A stretch of DNA of 64,000 bases from Eublepharis macularius (Eukaryota; Chordata; Lepidosauria; Squamata; Eublepharidae). Below the pieces are notes generated by a model, which did no database searches, had not been told where the DNA came from, and worked only from the letters and a program-made list of their open reading frames with translations. The stretch spans positions 16,873,926-16,937,925 of the forward strand of contig NC_072802.1 of the NCBI RefSeq assembly GCF_028583425.1. The letters are read 5' to 3'. Positions 35,157 to 45,691 of this stretch are shown here, piece after piece (the first letter of the stretch is position 1; every line of letters begins with the position of its first letter). The position numbers and the translations under genes were made by a program.

Positions 35157-36312
35157 TTTTCTTCAGGTTTTGTTGTGGGAGATACCGCATCACAACCAAG
35201 CTATTCATTCTAATCTAAAACATGCATAAAATCATTCTCTCCTGGATCCTTGCCAGACAGGCTTTTCCCAAGCAAAGCAGAAGAGAGACACGTGAGGGGT
35301 CTGCTGGGGAATAGTTCATGAATGCTTGAAGCCTGGGATTTTTCCTCCCATGGGACAGAATAGGTCTCTGCTGATTCCTTCATGTAGCTGCAGCTGCACC
35401 TGCTCTGGGCTAGCTTGTATTATGTGTTGTTGTTTCTACCCCATGCTGAAATGTGAAGATGTCCGAATTCCAGGTGTTAGCATTTGGAATGCCAAGCGTT
35501 TTAGCATATCCATAGTGTACGGATTCTCACACTGCAAAATGTCTTTTAAATTCTGCCGCTGGGTTTTATGTGTGCATCTGGCTTCTGCCGTACAAGTATT
35601 ATATAACCTTTACAATGACAACTTCTTATGTGCCTTCAGAACAAATTGGACAGTTGTGCTCTTGCTTGATTGATGTTCCCCACACAGCCCGACTTTGTTT
35701 ACCCTGTTGTACAAAGGGACCAGAAAATTACATCAGCTTGAAATCTCTCGATAACATTCTTGCGGTGTGCATTTTCCCTACTTTCTCCCTACTGGGTGTA
35801 TGCAGGCGGTGATGCGCCCTGGCAAGAAAGTAATTTGGAGTCGCTAGAGGTAGGGCCATCTGTAACAGCATGGGAATTTACGGTAGAGATCTTCCTGCTC
35901 ATGAATCCAGTGGGATGTAGAATGAGTTTAGGCAATTGACTGACAGTCTATCTCCATTTTGTTCTTCCCTCTGAACAAAACAAAATACATATTTGATTTT
36001 CCATGTATTTTCATGGGGTAGAAATTAAAAGCTATGTTGTGAATATATAGCAGACTAGGGTAGCATTTTGCGTTTGCTTCCTGAACAGTTCTGATTAGAA
36101 TCCAGTCTTTTCAGTATTTGGATCCAAAAGGGTACCTGCTTCTGTTGTGGAAACATTGACTGTGGAAGTTTACATCCAGAGCTGAAACGGAAAACCCGTA
36201 TGGTTTTCTTTGGAAAGATCTAGGAATCGACAGGAATCCTGCTCAAGGATTTTTTTCCCCTGGAACAATTCACATGATCTTTCAGTTAAGCACCTTATTT
36301 GTTCCTGTAGAG
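35157..36312. other. No gene seen
   Basis: Unique-looking sequence. Open frames such as 35326-35673 lack motifs, and no splice-bounded coding segment was recognised. Confidence 0.45.
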
Positions 36313-36486
36313 CAGGGTTCTTAAAAAGATTTTGTGCTGTGGACCCCTTTGGCAGTCTGGTGAAGCCTATAGATCCCTTCTCAGAATTATGTTTTTAAAT
36401 GTGTTTGTAAATACATAATTTTAGTTAGATTAGTGAGAATAAAAATGTAATTTTTTAACCATCCAAGTTCACAGACCCAAGGTTAA
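36313..36486. mobile_element. Ancient hAT-type DNA transposon remnant
   Basis: CAGGGTTCTTAAAAAG at the left and the complement end CCCAAGGTTAAGA are inverted. The interior has GTGGACCCCTTTGGCAGTCT, GGTGAAGCCTATAGATCCC and CATCCAAGTTCACAGACCC. I recall this pattern from old amniote-wide Charlie-type elements; that assignment is from memory. Confidence 0.6.
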
Positions 36487-36735
36487 GAGCCAGTTAGGTG
36501 TAGTGGTTAAGAGCAGCAGGACTCTAATCTGATTCCCTGCTCCTCCGCTTGAAGCCAGCTGGGTGACCTTGGGTCAGTCACAGCTTCTCAGAGGTCTCTC
36601 AGCCCCATCCACCTCACAGGGCGATTGTTGTGGGAATGATAATAACACACTTTGTAAACTGGTCTGAGTAGGCGTTAAGTGGTCCTGAAGGGCAGTATAT
36701 GAATCAAATGTTATTATCATTGTAATTATATTATA
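36487..36735 (+). mobile_element. Sauria-type tRNA-derived SINE
   Basis: Head GAGCCAGTTAGGTGTAGTGG and AAGAGCAGCAGGACTCTAAT, a shortened B-box region GATTCCCTGCTCC, CAGCTGGGTGACCTTGGGTC, CAGCCCCATCCACCTCACAG and the CTGAAGGGCAGTATATGAAT end. The segment between anticodon-like arm and B-box (usually CTGGAGAACCGGGTTT) is deleted. Confidence 0.9.
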
Positions 36736-37163
36736 ACACTTGCTCTGGTGGAATTATTGTGAACACAGTCTGCTAGAAATGGCATTTACCCAATGCCTAT
36801 ACTAGTTGCCAAGGGCTTGGTAACAGTTGCTCTCCTCTTGATATTTTCAAAATGTCCCCATCTGAACCACCCCATGATGCTGAAGATGGACATGCACATC
36901 CATCTGCTTTGCATGTATGCTAACTTCTGGCCAATGGTGTACAATCGCCTTACATCATCAGCCAGATTTGGCCACCTCCAAATCCAAGTTTTTCTACCAC
37001 TAGATGGTTTTTTCAGTCACCTGAGAAGGAGGATATTCACTTTGCAATCCACCCATGTGATTATTGCTGGGTATATTCAAAGTGTAAGATATCTGACATT
37101 AAGGAGGCTTGATGGGGGGATATGTATTGTTTGGCCTGTGCTTAACATTGATATGATCATGAA

Positions 37164-37909
37164 CAGGGCCAGTGCCAGAGGTTCTGGCGCCCGAGGCGGG
37201 GGGCGCGCGCTCTGCGCATGCGCGCACACCACGGACTGCGTGATGACATCATCACAGATGTCATCACGTGCCGCAGGGGGGCTGGGCAGCTCGCAGAGCT
37301 CCAAGCAGAGAAGCTTCAAGCTGCTGCTGGGGCAGCGCGCGGAGGCTGCTCCGTGCGCCGCCCCAGCAACAGCTCACGGCTTCTGCGCCTGGCTGGGGCA
37401 GAGGAGCGTGCAGCAGAGCTGGCGCAGCTGCAGCCAGCCAGCCAGCCAGCCCCGTGCCGCCGCCACCACATGCCCCAGCCGAGCGCGGAAGCTGCAAGCC
37501 ACTGCTGGGGCGGCGCGCGGAGGCTGCTCCATGCACCACCCCAGCAACAGCTCACGGCTTCTGCGACCGGCCGGGGTGGAGTAGCACACAGCGGCGCTGG
37601 CGTGGCTGGCTGCAGCTGCTGCTGCTGCTGCTGCAGCCAGCCAGCGTGCCGCCACCGAGACGCGCCCCAGCTGGGCTCACAAGCCACGAGCCGCTGCTGG
37701 GGTGGCGCCCGGAGGCTGCGGCCAGCTGGGGTGTGTGGCGGCGGCGGCAGCAGCACGGAGCTGGCTGGCTGGCTGCAGTAGTAGCTGCATCCCAGTCATG
37801 CCAGCTTCGCTGCGCGCACCTCCGCCCCCGACACCCCCTCCAGCGTCCCTCCAAAGCCCGAGCGCCCGAGGCCACCGCCTACCTGGCCTCCATGGGCGCA
37901 CCGGCCCTG
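37164..37909. mobile_element. GC-rich non-autonomous hAT element with internal 178-bp repeats
   Basis: Ends CAGGGCCAGTGCC and (complement) CAGGGCCGGTGCGCC, flanked by exact ATCATGAA at 37156-37163 and 37910-37917, an 8-bp hAT duplication. The interior is very GC- and CpG-rich. A unit with CTGCTGGGG, GCGCGCGGAGGCTGCTCC and AGCTCACGGCTTCTGCG recurs at a spacing of 178 bp (37324 and 37502), and a third partial copy starts near 37693. A (GCT)n run lies at 37614-37633. The long open frames on both strands are products of GC content and tandem repetition. They change composition sharply at the element edges, so I do not call genes. Confidence 0.9.
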
Positions 37910-37971
37910 ATCATGAATATCTACAATCAGGATGAAATCATTTTGTGAAGTTTTAAAAAATGGCTCTGAAC

Positions 37972-38759
37972 TAGAGATGGGCATGAACCGAAATACGAAC
38001 CAAAGTTCGTCATGAACTGGGCCGGTTTGTGGTTCACGAACCAGTGGTTCATGGGAGTTCATTTTTAATGAACCGCGACGAACTTCTGTGATTTTTAGCA
38101 TGGTTCAGTTGGTTCATATTGTCAGACAGTGGCTTACTAAAAGTTGCAATCCAGCCTATCTCTTGCAATTAGGCATGAGTCCAGTGGTTCCAAAAGATTT
38201 TACTGAATATAAACAACCATTATAGTCCACTGACCAAGATGCAATATCTTGGCTGGTACACGAGTATTGTTACGAATGACAGGCAAAGGTTAAGGTACAG
38301 AATAGCATAGCCCAGCAAGTCCCATCCTCCCCCCATAGTTCTCAAAACAAACGGCTTGAAGCTGAGAGAGTGAAACTTTCACAAGGCTGGAAAGGTTGTA
38401 GTCATAACATTCCTCTTCTTTGAGATAACTGTTACTGGACTGCTTGTCACCTGCAAAAGAAGAGCTTAAAACACTGACAGGATTAAAATGGAGTCTCTCT
38501 GGTTAGATCACATAAGAAACATAGTCAGCCCTGACACATATTTTAGTTCGTCACTGCAGACAGCTTGGCACCAATTGATCAGTTTCCTAGGCAATAGGGG
38601 GATGGGCTCCCTACAGACCTTCTGCTGACCCGTAAGTGCTGTTTTCATGAACCAAACAAACTAGTTCACGAATCTGGCAATTTCATGCTGGTTCGTGGTT
38701 CATGAAACACTACAAACCATAACGACCCACCTTTTTTTTTCAGTTCGTGCTCATCTCTA
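37972..38759. mobile_element. hAT element, third copy, split by a solo LTR
   Basis: The ends TAGAGATGGGCATGAACC and (complement) TAGAGATGAGCACGAAC match the family of 29108 and 31095. The flanks CTCTGAAC (37964-37971) and CTCTAGAC (38760-38767) agree at six of eight bases, an aged duplication. Interior motifs such as CCAATTGATCAGTTTCCTAG match, in the opposite orientation, the first two copies. Confidence 0.9.
38120..38536. mobile_element. Solo LTR, 417 bp
   Basis: Starts TGTCAGACAG and ends GCCCTGACA, so the termini are TG...CA within a 6-bp perfect inverted repeat TGTCAG/CTGACA. CATAT lies on both sides (38115-38119 and 38537-38541), a 5-bp integration duplication. No internal coding region remains, as expected after LTR-LTR recombination. 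Endogenous retrovirus or other LTR retrotransposon cannot be separated here, and orientation is not certain. It ends 476 bp before the predicted TENM1 exon boundary. Confidence 0.85.
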
Positions 38760-38984
38760 CTCTAGACTGTAACTTTATTCTTGGGCACAGGGATATTATC
38801 TCAAGGGTATTGTCTGATGGAAGTTCTTGTTTATTGTTTAATATTTTTGTACTGCTAACTGGCCAAAATATCTCAGTATATGTGGTCATTGTGCAAATAT
38901 TTGTTTCCCTCTAGAAAGCCTATTAAACCAATCACTTGAAATTGAGGAAGACAGTCAAATATTCCCTTTGCTTAAAAGTGGTAT

Positions 38985-39012
38985 TTTTCATTGAATATTC
39001 TCTTTCTTCCAG
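38985..39012 (+). promoter_or_regulatory. TENM1: Splice acceptor of the TENM1 coding exon
   Basis: The T/C-rich tract ATTCTCTTTCTTCCAG precedes the proposed exon start at 39013. It implies at least one upstream non-coding exon; a first exon with its own promoter here is less likely. Confidence 0.65.
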
Positions 39013-39291
39013 GATTGTTTCCTTAAGGAGCCGTCACTCTTTGTTTTCATGACTTTGGGCCTAATTAATCAGCAATGGAGCAGATGGACTGTAAGCCCTA
39101 CCAGCCACTGTCAAAAGCTAAGCATGAAATGGATCTAGCTTACACAAGCTCTTCAGATGAAAGCGAAGATGGGAGAAAAGCAAGACAATCTTATGAGTCC
39201 AGAGAAACTCTCAATGACTACACCCAAGAACTAAGACTGAATTACAACAGCCACAGCAGAAAACGGAAAGCTGTTGATGAGCCCCCACAAG
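39013..39291 (+). CDS. TENM1: Teneurin-1, first coding exon (N-terminal intracellular domain)
   Basis: Teneurins are type II transmembrane adhesion and signalling proteins of developing neurons; this exon gives the start of the cytoplasmic domain. Translation starts at 39075 and yields 72 whole codons plus one base. From memory the peptide is close to mammalian and avian TENM1: it opens MEQMDCKPYQPL, continues AYTSSSDESEDGRK, and holds a basic RKRK cluster at residues 62-65, the reported nuclear-localisation site of the teneurin-1 intracellular domain. The exon ends CAAG before GTACTG at 39292, so the next codon is split in phase 1 as expected for TENM1. The 62 bases before the ATG are 5' UTR. 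The apparent frame continuing to 39380 is intron read-through. The remaining exons lie beyond the window. The start of a further exon was looked for to 64000 and not found. Confidence 0.95.
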
Positions 39292-39297
39292 GTACTG
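39292..39297 (+). promoter_or_regulatory. TENM1: Splice donor of the TENM1 coding exon
   Basis: CAAG at the exon edge is followed by GTACTG, an acceptable U2-type donor (GT plus A at +3; G at +5 is replaced by T or C depending on register). The peptide alignment breaks exactly here. Confidence 0.8.
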
Positions 39298-40235
39298 TTA
39301 CTCATTATGACAAACATATTGAGATCATGTGCATGTTTAATTTTATGGTGATAACCCACACAAATTTCCTACTATCCTAAAATCATTTTTTAGCAGACAC
39401 AGTCATTTTGCTATATGTTTTCCAGGAACGAGAATCGCTGTAGGATTTTGTAGCCACTAATACAGCAATTGTTGATTAAGTATGACCTACATTCAGTGAT
39501 AATTTTACTTAGATATCCTGATTAATAATTTTGAAACATTTGTATAAGCTAAGTATTTTTCCCCACATATCAAACTAACTATGGATTTGTAGGCTTTCTC
39601 ACAAGACTTACTTAAATTTTGTCTAAGATCAGATCTCACCTCTCCAGCTGAGATTTATGAGTTTTGAAGAAAGGATTCCAGGTCTTAGAAGATACCTAGC
39701 AGGCAAGGTAGAACCCTGACATTTATGCATTCACACATTAATTGCTACTTTCTGTGTGTTTGCCTAATTTATTTTTCTTACATATTTGGCTATTGTTTAT
39801 GTTTGAAAATAATGGAAAAGGGTAATCAATATAATTGCATAAGATCTACTGATGTCTGTGCCTTCAGAAGCCTGTCTCTGGTGCGCAAAGAATTACTTTG
39901 TCCTTGTTCTATATGGAGTTGCTTAATTAGATGCATGGGATTAGATCCAAAATACTAGAGTTCAGAATTTACCTTTTAGGATCTCAGGGCCAAATGCATT
40001 GAAGGGATCTTTAAATATTTAGCAAGAGAACAATGATTTCAGAGAAAGGGACCAGATGCCAGATAATGAACAACTTACTCTTATTTTATTTAGGACATAC
40101 AAATCCCCGGTCTCCAATATAGGAGACCTCTGATATCATGCTCTTACAATCTTGACTGTATGTAGCACAATATTATACAATGATAATCTTATCAATTCTA
40201 AGAAAGGATACAAACAAACAAGATAGGTTGACCAG
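39298..40235 (+). other. TENM1 intron, no repeat recognised
   Basis: AT-rich sequence directly after the donor. No named repeat or second exon was found; the 39725-39958 frame has no teneurin similarity. Confidence 0.5.
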
Positions 40236-41000
40236 TTATTGTTTGCTTGGAGCAGTCAGGTTGGGAGGGCCTGTAGAAGTGACAGCAGTCCTCTCAGGAG
40301 AAAATGGAGGATCACTAGAAAAGAGAAAGAGGTGAAGGAGAGACCATAGAACCCGTACTGGCATAGTTCCCCAGGGGCCAGGGGCTGGAATGCAGAGGCC
40401 TGTAATGCCCAGGAAGCAAAGAGTAACAGAGTCCAGTCCAAGGGTCAAAGTTCCAGAGAAGTCAAGAGTCAGGTCCAGTCCAAGGGTCAGAGTTCCAGAG
40501 TTCGAGCAACAGCAACGACTTTGAAGCAGCCGTAAAGTGTACTAGTTGCGTCCACAAACTGCTGTTTCTTCCAGCCGTTTTTATGGCCCAGTCCTAATGA
40601 GCGGAACTATCAACCACTTACTGGGCAGACATCCCTAAACTGCTCACCCATCTTGGTTGTTTGACAGTTGCCGTTGGCTCATGAGTCGTGCACACACCTC
40701 CTACTTTCTTGAAGCTCTACCCGTCTCTGACAGCATCGGCAGCGCTGCAAGGATGTTGGTGAAGAGGGTGGGGAGGAACAAGGTTCTGCAGCCTTGTTGA
40801 TTGAGTCAGAGTTCCCTGGTGCTGGGTCTGTTACAGCTGAAGGCTGTGCTCTTTGATTAGCCAGCAATTGGATCTGTTGTTGCTCTTCCTCTGACTCGAG
40901 GTCAGCTGCAGCTGGGTCAGTTTGAGGGCAAACTGCAGGCAGTTCTTCGTCTGATGAATCTTCACTGAGCACAGGACAAGGCTGACTTACGACAGAACCA
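40236..41000 (-). mobile_element. LTR-retrotransposon-like remnant
   Basis: On the minus strand, 40679-40972 gives an acidic, Gln/Pro/Ser-rich tail (DSSDEELPAV, then QQQIQLLANQRAQ) ending in a basic C-rich stretch. Downstream are a TATA-like GGCCATAAAAACGG and a 42-bp tandem pair with GACCCTTGGACTGGAC. I recall such a layout from the 3' part of squamate Gypsy-type elements, but no LTR borders or duplication could be placed. Confidence 0.45.
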
Positions 41001-41529
41001 TCTCCTGGTACTGCTTCTTTTTTTATAATTTGTTCAGAATCCCCTTCCTGTCACCCAATGGCTCACTGACAAAGAAATATCGGGCACGATCAAAACTGAT
41101 CATCTGGCCAATTTATTTAACAGCTAATCTTGGACCTGCAACTAGAAATTTTTGGTAGGACATTCAAGGTATTCAGGGTCCCCCAACTGATAACTGGCCA
41201 TAGGAAACCACGAGATGATCAGACTGATAGCACTGAAGCATTATGGGTGTCTTTATGTCAGATGATCTTAAAAATAAGAGACAAACTACGTGTATCAAAA
41301 AGTTGTCCAAATCAACCTGAAACTTATCCAACCCCCCTTTTAAGACAAGAAAATGCCTGTAGCACAGAGCACTATATTATCTCCCCATAGGTCCCAAAGG
41401 CTGTTCCTAAAGGTTCCCAACCACATTACCCCAGCACTCCTTTATCTTGCATTACATCTTTTAAAAAAACATGAATTGCATCTGTCTGCATTGATTACAT
41501 TGTCTCGGAATAACTACTTTGTTTGTTAA

Positions 41530-42050
41530 TTTGTTTTTATTTATAGCCTGCCTTCCCCACTGAGATCCAAGGTGTATTACACAGTGCGAGTGAAAATACA
41601 GTATCATGGACAGCTCGGATATTCTCTGAGTAAAGTACAATAATGAACAATGGTTAGGACATTCAGGGAAACATACAATAGGGAATAGTAGCAGACAAAA
41701 AATTTAAACAAGCATAAAGCTGAGCACAGAGGTGAAATGCCTCTGAAACAAAGTATAACTAATTTCCATGGCATGTTCAGCAGTGTGGAAATTTCCAAGT
41801 AGGAGCATATCTACATCAGCAGACAGTACCCAATAGCCTAATCTATAGTCCCTGTCCCTTACCAAGGTAGCTCTTTGAGCTGTTTCTTACGACACAACCC
41901 TATAATCTGAGAAAAAAGCTCTCCTGAATAATTCAGTTTTGCGCAGTTCGTGGAAAGCCAGAAGAGTGGGAGCTTTTCTGACCTCCTCAGACTGGCCATT
42001 CCATACGGTGGGGCTGCCACAGAGAAAGCTTGTGTGCAGGCAGCTGTTGA
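41530..42050 (-). mobile_element. 5'-truncated L2-like LINE fragment
   Basis: Diverged copy of 17571-18069: TTTATAGCCTGCCTTCCCCA, GGTGTATTACACAGTGCGAG, AATAATTCAGTTTTGCGCAG and TCTGACCTCCTCAGACTGGC correspond in order. The complement encodes the same LWNxxPEEVR-type C-terminus with more damage. Confidence 0.75.
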
Positions 42051-42051
42051 T

Positions 42052-42989
42052 TAGAACATCGAGTTTATCTCATCTTTCCTGTTGACCTTCGTTTCCTGTA
42101 AAGTTATACAGTTACCCAGGTACAGACCGGTGAAAAGCTTTCCCATCCATGCCTTCAGTCTGTCGAGACCTGATTGTCTCTGTATGAATAGACACTATTA
42201 ATTATTGATTAATTAAGGTAACCCCATCAACTCAAGCATGCTTTTATAGCGGCATCTCTCTGTCTCTCCCCCTTCCATCCTAATTTGGCAACCTCTTTGC
42301 TTGTAAGTTGGCTTTCTTTCAGGCCATTGCCCGGGACTTGTTTGCATTCAGACTTCTTGGAAATGCCCGACTTGTCCGGCTTCTGGCCCTGCTCACTGTA
42401 CATTTGGGAATTTCCATCTACCGGCTTATTGTCTTTCATAGAACGAATTTTTTCTGGGCTTCTTGCCCGAGCAAATACTTGATAGTCAAAAAGGAGCACA
42501 GACAATCAAGGGACAGTCCTGCAGCACGCCGCTTCAGGCATTCTTATGAATCACAGAGAAGTATGGATGTTAAAGTCCATAGGCTGAGCAAACCCTATAC
42601 TATGGAATCAGATTCATGGAATGGAATTTTCCTACCTTCCCTTTCCCAGTCTTGTCTACTGACTTCCCAAAATGCTGCTCTTGGTGAACAAGGGACCCCA
42701 GGGAGCAGCATAGGGTCTGCCGTGGGAGGGGCAATGAGCCAAAAATGCCCCCTTTCTACTGACACGTGTCATCTTTTAGTGGAATATGTATCCCTAAGCA
42801 AATGAAAAGCAGAGCTTTACCTGTTTTTGGCATTGAGTGATTTGACGGGGAGGGGGACCTGCAGGGAAAGCCCGTACGAAAGGAAATGAAGCAGTGCCCT
42901 GTAGCCATCTCAGTCCAACTTAACAGTGCACATATGAAAACCAGGCAGAATGAAGATGGATGATTATGGGTTGGATCCAGCTTGAATTT
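42052..42989. other. No gene seen (TENM1 intron)
   Basis: Unique-looking intron sequence. The 42308-42805 open frame has a hydrophobic start but no family motif or flanking splice sites that I would trust. Confidence 0.45.
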
Positions 42990-43203
42990 TCCGGTGGTGG
43001 TGGAGAGTGCTGTCAAGTCATAGCTGACTTAGGGCGACCCCTGGTGGGGTTTTCATGGCTAGAGACTAACAGAGGTGGTTTGCCATTGCCTGTCTCTCAA
43101 CCCTGGTCTTCGTTGGAGGTCTCCCATCCACTTCCTAACCAAGGCAGCCCCTCCTTAGCTTCTGAGTTCTGATGAGATCAGGCTCACCTGGGGGATCCTG
43201 GTC
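42990..43203 (-). mobile_element. 5S rRNA-derived SINE
   Basis: Tail GGTGGTGGTGGAGAGTGCTG, CTTAGGGCGACCCCTGG, GGTGGTTTGCCATTGCCT, then the complement of the 5S head (CTCCCATCCACTTCCTAACC, CTTAGCTTCTGAGTTCTGAT). Well preserved, reverse orientation. Confidence 0.9.
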
Positions 43204-43227
43204 GGGGCAGATTTTCCAGTGGCAGAA

Positions 43228-43305
43228 ATTTATTTATTTATATTCGATTTCTATTCTGCCCTCCCTGCATCAGCGGGCTCAGAGCGGATTACATCATGTA
43301 CATTA
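43228..43305 (-). mobile_element. LINE 3' tail fragment, L2-like
   Basis: TTTATTTATTTATATTCGAT, CTATTCTGCCCTCCCTGC and GGGCTCAGAGCGGATTACAT are the complement of the tail at 14565. Confidence 0.65.
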
Positions 43306-44693
43306 TAAAAACTTTAACGTTTCAGCTTTAAAACCAATAATAATACGTAATTTAAAAGCTGAAAATACAGAGTACAAAATGGGATTTTCCTGCCTTCCCC
43401 CTCCCACTGCAGCCTACTGATGTCCACAAAATGCTGCTCCTGGAGGATAGGGGACCCTGAGGAAAGACTTGGGAGGGGTCTGCATCAGGGGGATTGGTAG
43501 AAATTGCCAATTTAGTCTGGATCCAACCCTCTGATAGCTGTCTGGCACTACCAGCTATGGTGACTCCTCTGCCTTGATTTCTTAAAGGTTCTGGGAGGGA
43601 TCCTGCCCTTATCCAACCACTCAACAGAACGAAGTCAATTTAATTATTAATGTGTTTATACCCCAGCTTTCCTTTTGGCTCAAGTTGGAAGCCTTCCATT
43701 GGAGGAAAAGCCACTTAAGCTGGAGGAAGACCCCATTAGGCTATGGAGGAAGGCTAGCAGGAGGAAGGCTGGATCCACTCTTCTCTCTTAAGCACTCAGC
43801 TGCATTGCAGCTGTGAGCCTCAGGGCTAGGTAACCCTGAGAAATCGAAAGCCGGGTACATCCAAAGCACCTTTCCTCTTTTCCTATCTGTTTATTTTTCT
43901 GCAGTATTCTGGGAAGTAGAAGTTGCTCAGGGTATATCAAGACTCAAGGCCTGATTACTAACTGAGCCCTTAGTTGGTTAGCGAGGGCTAACCACTTGTG
44001 AGCAATTACTTGAACTTAGCAGGGCTTACTTCAGAGTAACTTTGTAAATAATGCGGGCTGTCCTTAATTATATCTCTTTTGCATGAAACAAGAAGCGTCT
44101 CTTTTAAATGAGACATTCTGTCTTAACAGTTTGGGACCATTCCAGACAGTGTGAGCAAGCTAAGCTGAAGCAAGGAGTCATAGCGAGAAAAGGGTTGTCT
44201 AGACCAATAATTTTGCATAACTTTGCTGCTTGAAATTGTTAGCAGCCAAAGTTGTCTCTTAAAAAAAACAAAACTATCAATGTCACAAAAGGGGTTAGGT
44301 GATATATAAATTACATCCAAGCAACGTGTGAGACTGAGAATACAACTGGGTCAGAACAAGAAGTGATAACAACATACTTACCCTGAAGTCTTTAATGAGG
44401 CAATATGAGAAAAAGCAGCATCTTTGCTGAATAGTTATCAAAGAGCTGGAAGCTTTGATGATGATGTTTAATATTGTTATGTGCCAGTGATGTATCACCA
44501 AACGTGGAAACGTAACTGCTGTTTTACCTGGGTTTGGACAATCTATTTGGATCATGTCTAGTGTAGCCTGACTTGTTTCTGGGCTTAATGGAACTTCCCT
44601 GCCTCCCCCTTTTGCTTCAGCCCACAGCCCACTGAAAATGCTGCTGGTGGAGGGATAGGGAACCCTAAAGACCAGGGAGTCTCTTCCCCTTTC
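43306..44693. other. No gene seen (TENM1 intron)
   Basis: Unique-looking intron sequence; patches near 43380-43470 and 44575-44660 share a few words (CTTCCCCC, AAAATGCTGCT, GGAGGGATAGGG) with each other and with 42655-42720, so an undefined old repeat may be present. Confidence 0.4.
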
Positions 44694-44781
44694 TTTGGCC
44701 ATTTCCACACAGCCGGTCGTTCCCACCCTTTGCCTGCTTTTTCGGTGTGTTTTGCTGAGTCGCTCAGAAAATGCAGAGTCC

Positions 44782-45691
44782 GACTTCCGGTTTGGGATTC
44801 ATGGAGGTCTAACGCAGCTCCATTTGTGGAGCTGACCGGATTGCCGTTTTAACCGGCCGGAGGGGTGAAAATAACCCGCGGCCGACTGCTCTCAGGCGGG
44901 GAGCAGGCAAAGAACGCTCAAGACCCTAGGGTGAGTTAGATCTCGGACGAGGGGGGGCTCTACACAAGGAGTCTCCCCCCCGATCCTTGAGGTCCCACCT
45001 TGCGACGGGTCGGCTATAATCTCTGCGGCAATTTTGGGGCCAATTCGGCTGGCATAAGACCTACATACCCAAGCTTCGATCGGGGAGGGAAGTCGAGAGG
45101 AGAATTTAAGATCGAAACAGCGATTACAACCCGAGAAAGCTGGAGAGAAGGTAAAGATCGCTATCTCTTGAAACGGGACAGATTGACAAAAACAGAGAGG
45201 AAAGAAAGTAGACTTTTAAACTGCAACAGACTAGCGAAAAGGAGGTGAAGACTCGGCAGGAGTTGTATTTTAAAAGAGACTAAGTTTAAAGAAGTTATTA
45301 CAAAAATCGGACTATTGTTTTGAATACCTGTGGTTTTGGAGCTGTGGGAAAAAGACACCATCGCGAGACCTGCTGTGGGAAGACGGGAGACAGGAAGTGC
45401 GTAACAACAATAGAGTGGCTGGAGGGAAGCGGCCCTTGCCAAAGGACAGGAAGTGGGGAATTGCCATCTTTGAAAGTGGAAGGGTCGTGGCTTCAGCGGA
45501 AGAGGAAGTAGGCCATCTTGGATTATAATAACATAGAGAAACCATAGAGAAAAGACGCCCGACATTTTGGATATAAAAAATTAATTTTGGCAAAGATTGG
45601 GACATTTAAAAAAAAGGAAAACGTTTAATTATACGCCACGGAGCTGAGGAAGAGAGCAGATTCGTGGGAGCGAGCTAAAGCAAGCCCCACG
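44782..45691 (+). promoter_or_regulatory. L1 5' UTR, presumed internal promoter
   Basis: About 910 bp with CpG-rich first ~250 bases (CCGGCCGGAGGGG, CCCGCGGCC) and the ETS-like CTTCCGG at the extreme 5' end. L1 5' UTRs usually drive Pol II transcription from their first base; activity here is inferred from position and composition. No monomer tandem repeats are visible. The 45000-45248 open frame shows nothing known. Confidence 0.65.

Noticed and set aside
7366..37000. tRNA genes at A/B-box matches
   Set aside because: All matches are SINE heads with the usual body and tail following; none folds into a full cloverleaf with a 3' terminator that I could see.
36793..37948. Long open frames up to 263 residues on both strands, Ala/Gln/Arg-rich
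   Set aside because: They start in unique sequence and run into the GC-rich hAT element; composition changes exactly at the transposon edge and several frames are open at once, as expected from high GC and tandem repeats.
38120..38536. A complete endogenous retrovirus
   Set aside because: Only one LTR with direct 5-bp duplication on both sides; no internal region.
39292..39380. Extension of the TENM1 frame past the exon
   Set aside because: The sequence after the GT donor does not match teneurin and ends in a stop; it is intron read-through.
42308..42805. A 165-residue frame with a hydrophobic N-terminus
   Set aside because: No domain or family motif, no convincing splice sites, and it lies within the TENM1 intron in unremarkable sequence.
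45511..45521. A YY1-like site (GGCCATCTTGG) in the L1 5' UTR
   Set aside because: In human L1 the YY1 site is within the first 25 bases; here it is ~730 bp inside, so a chance match is as likely.
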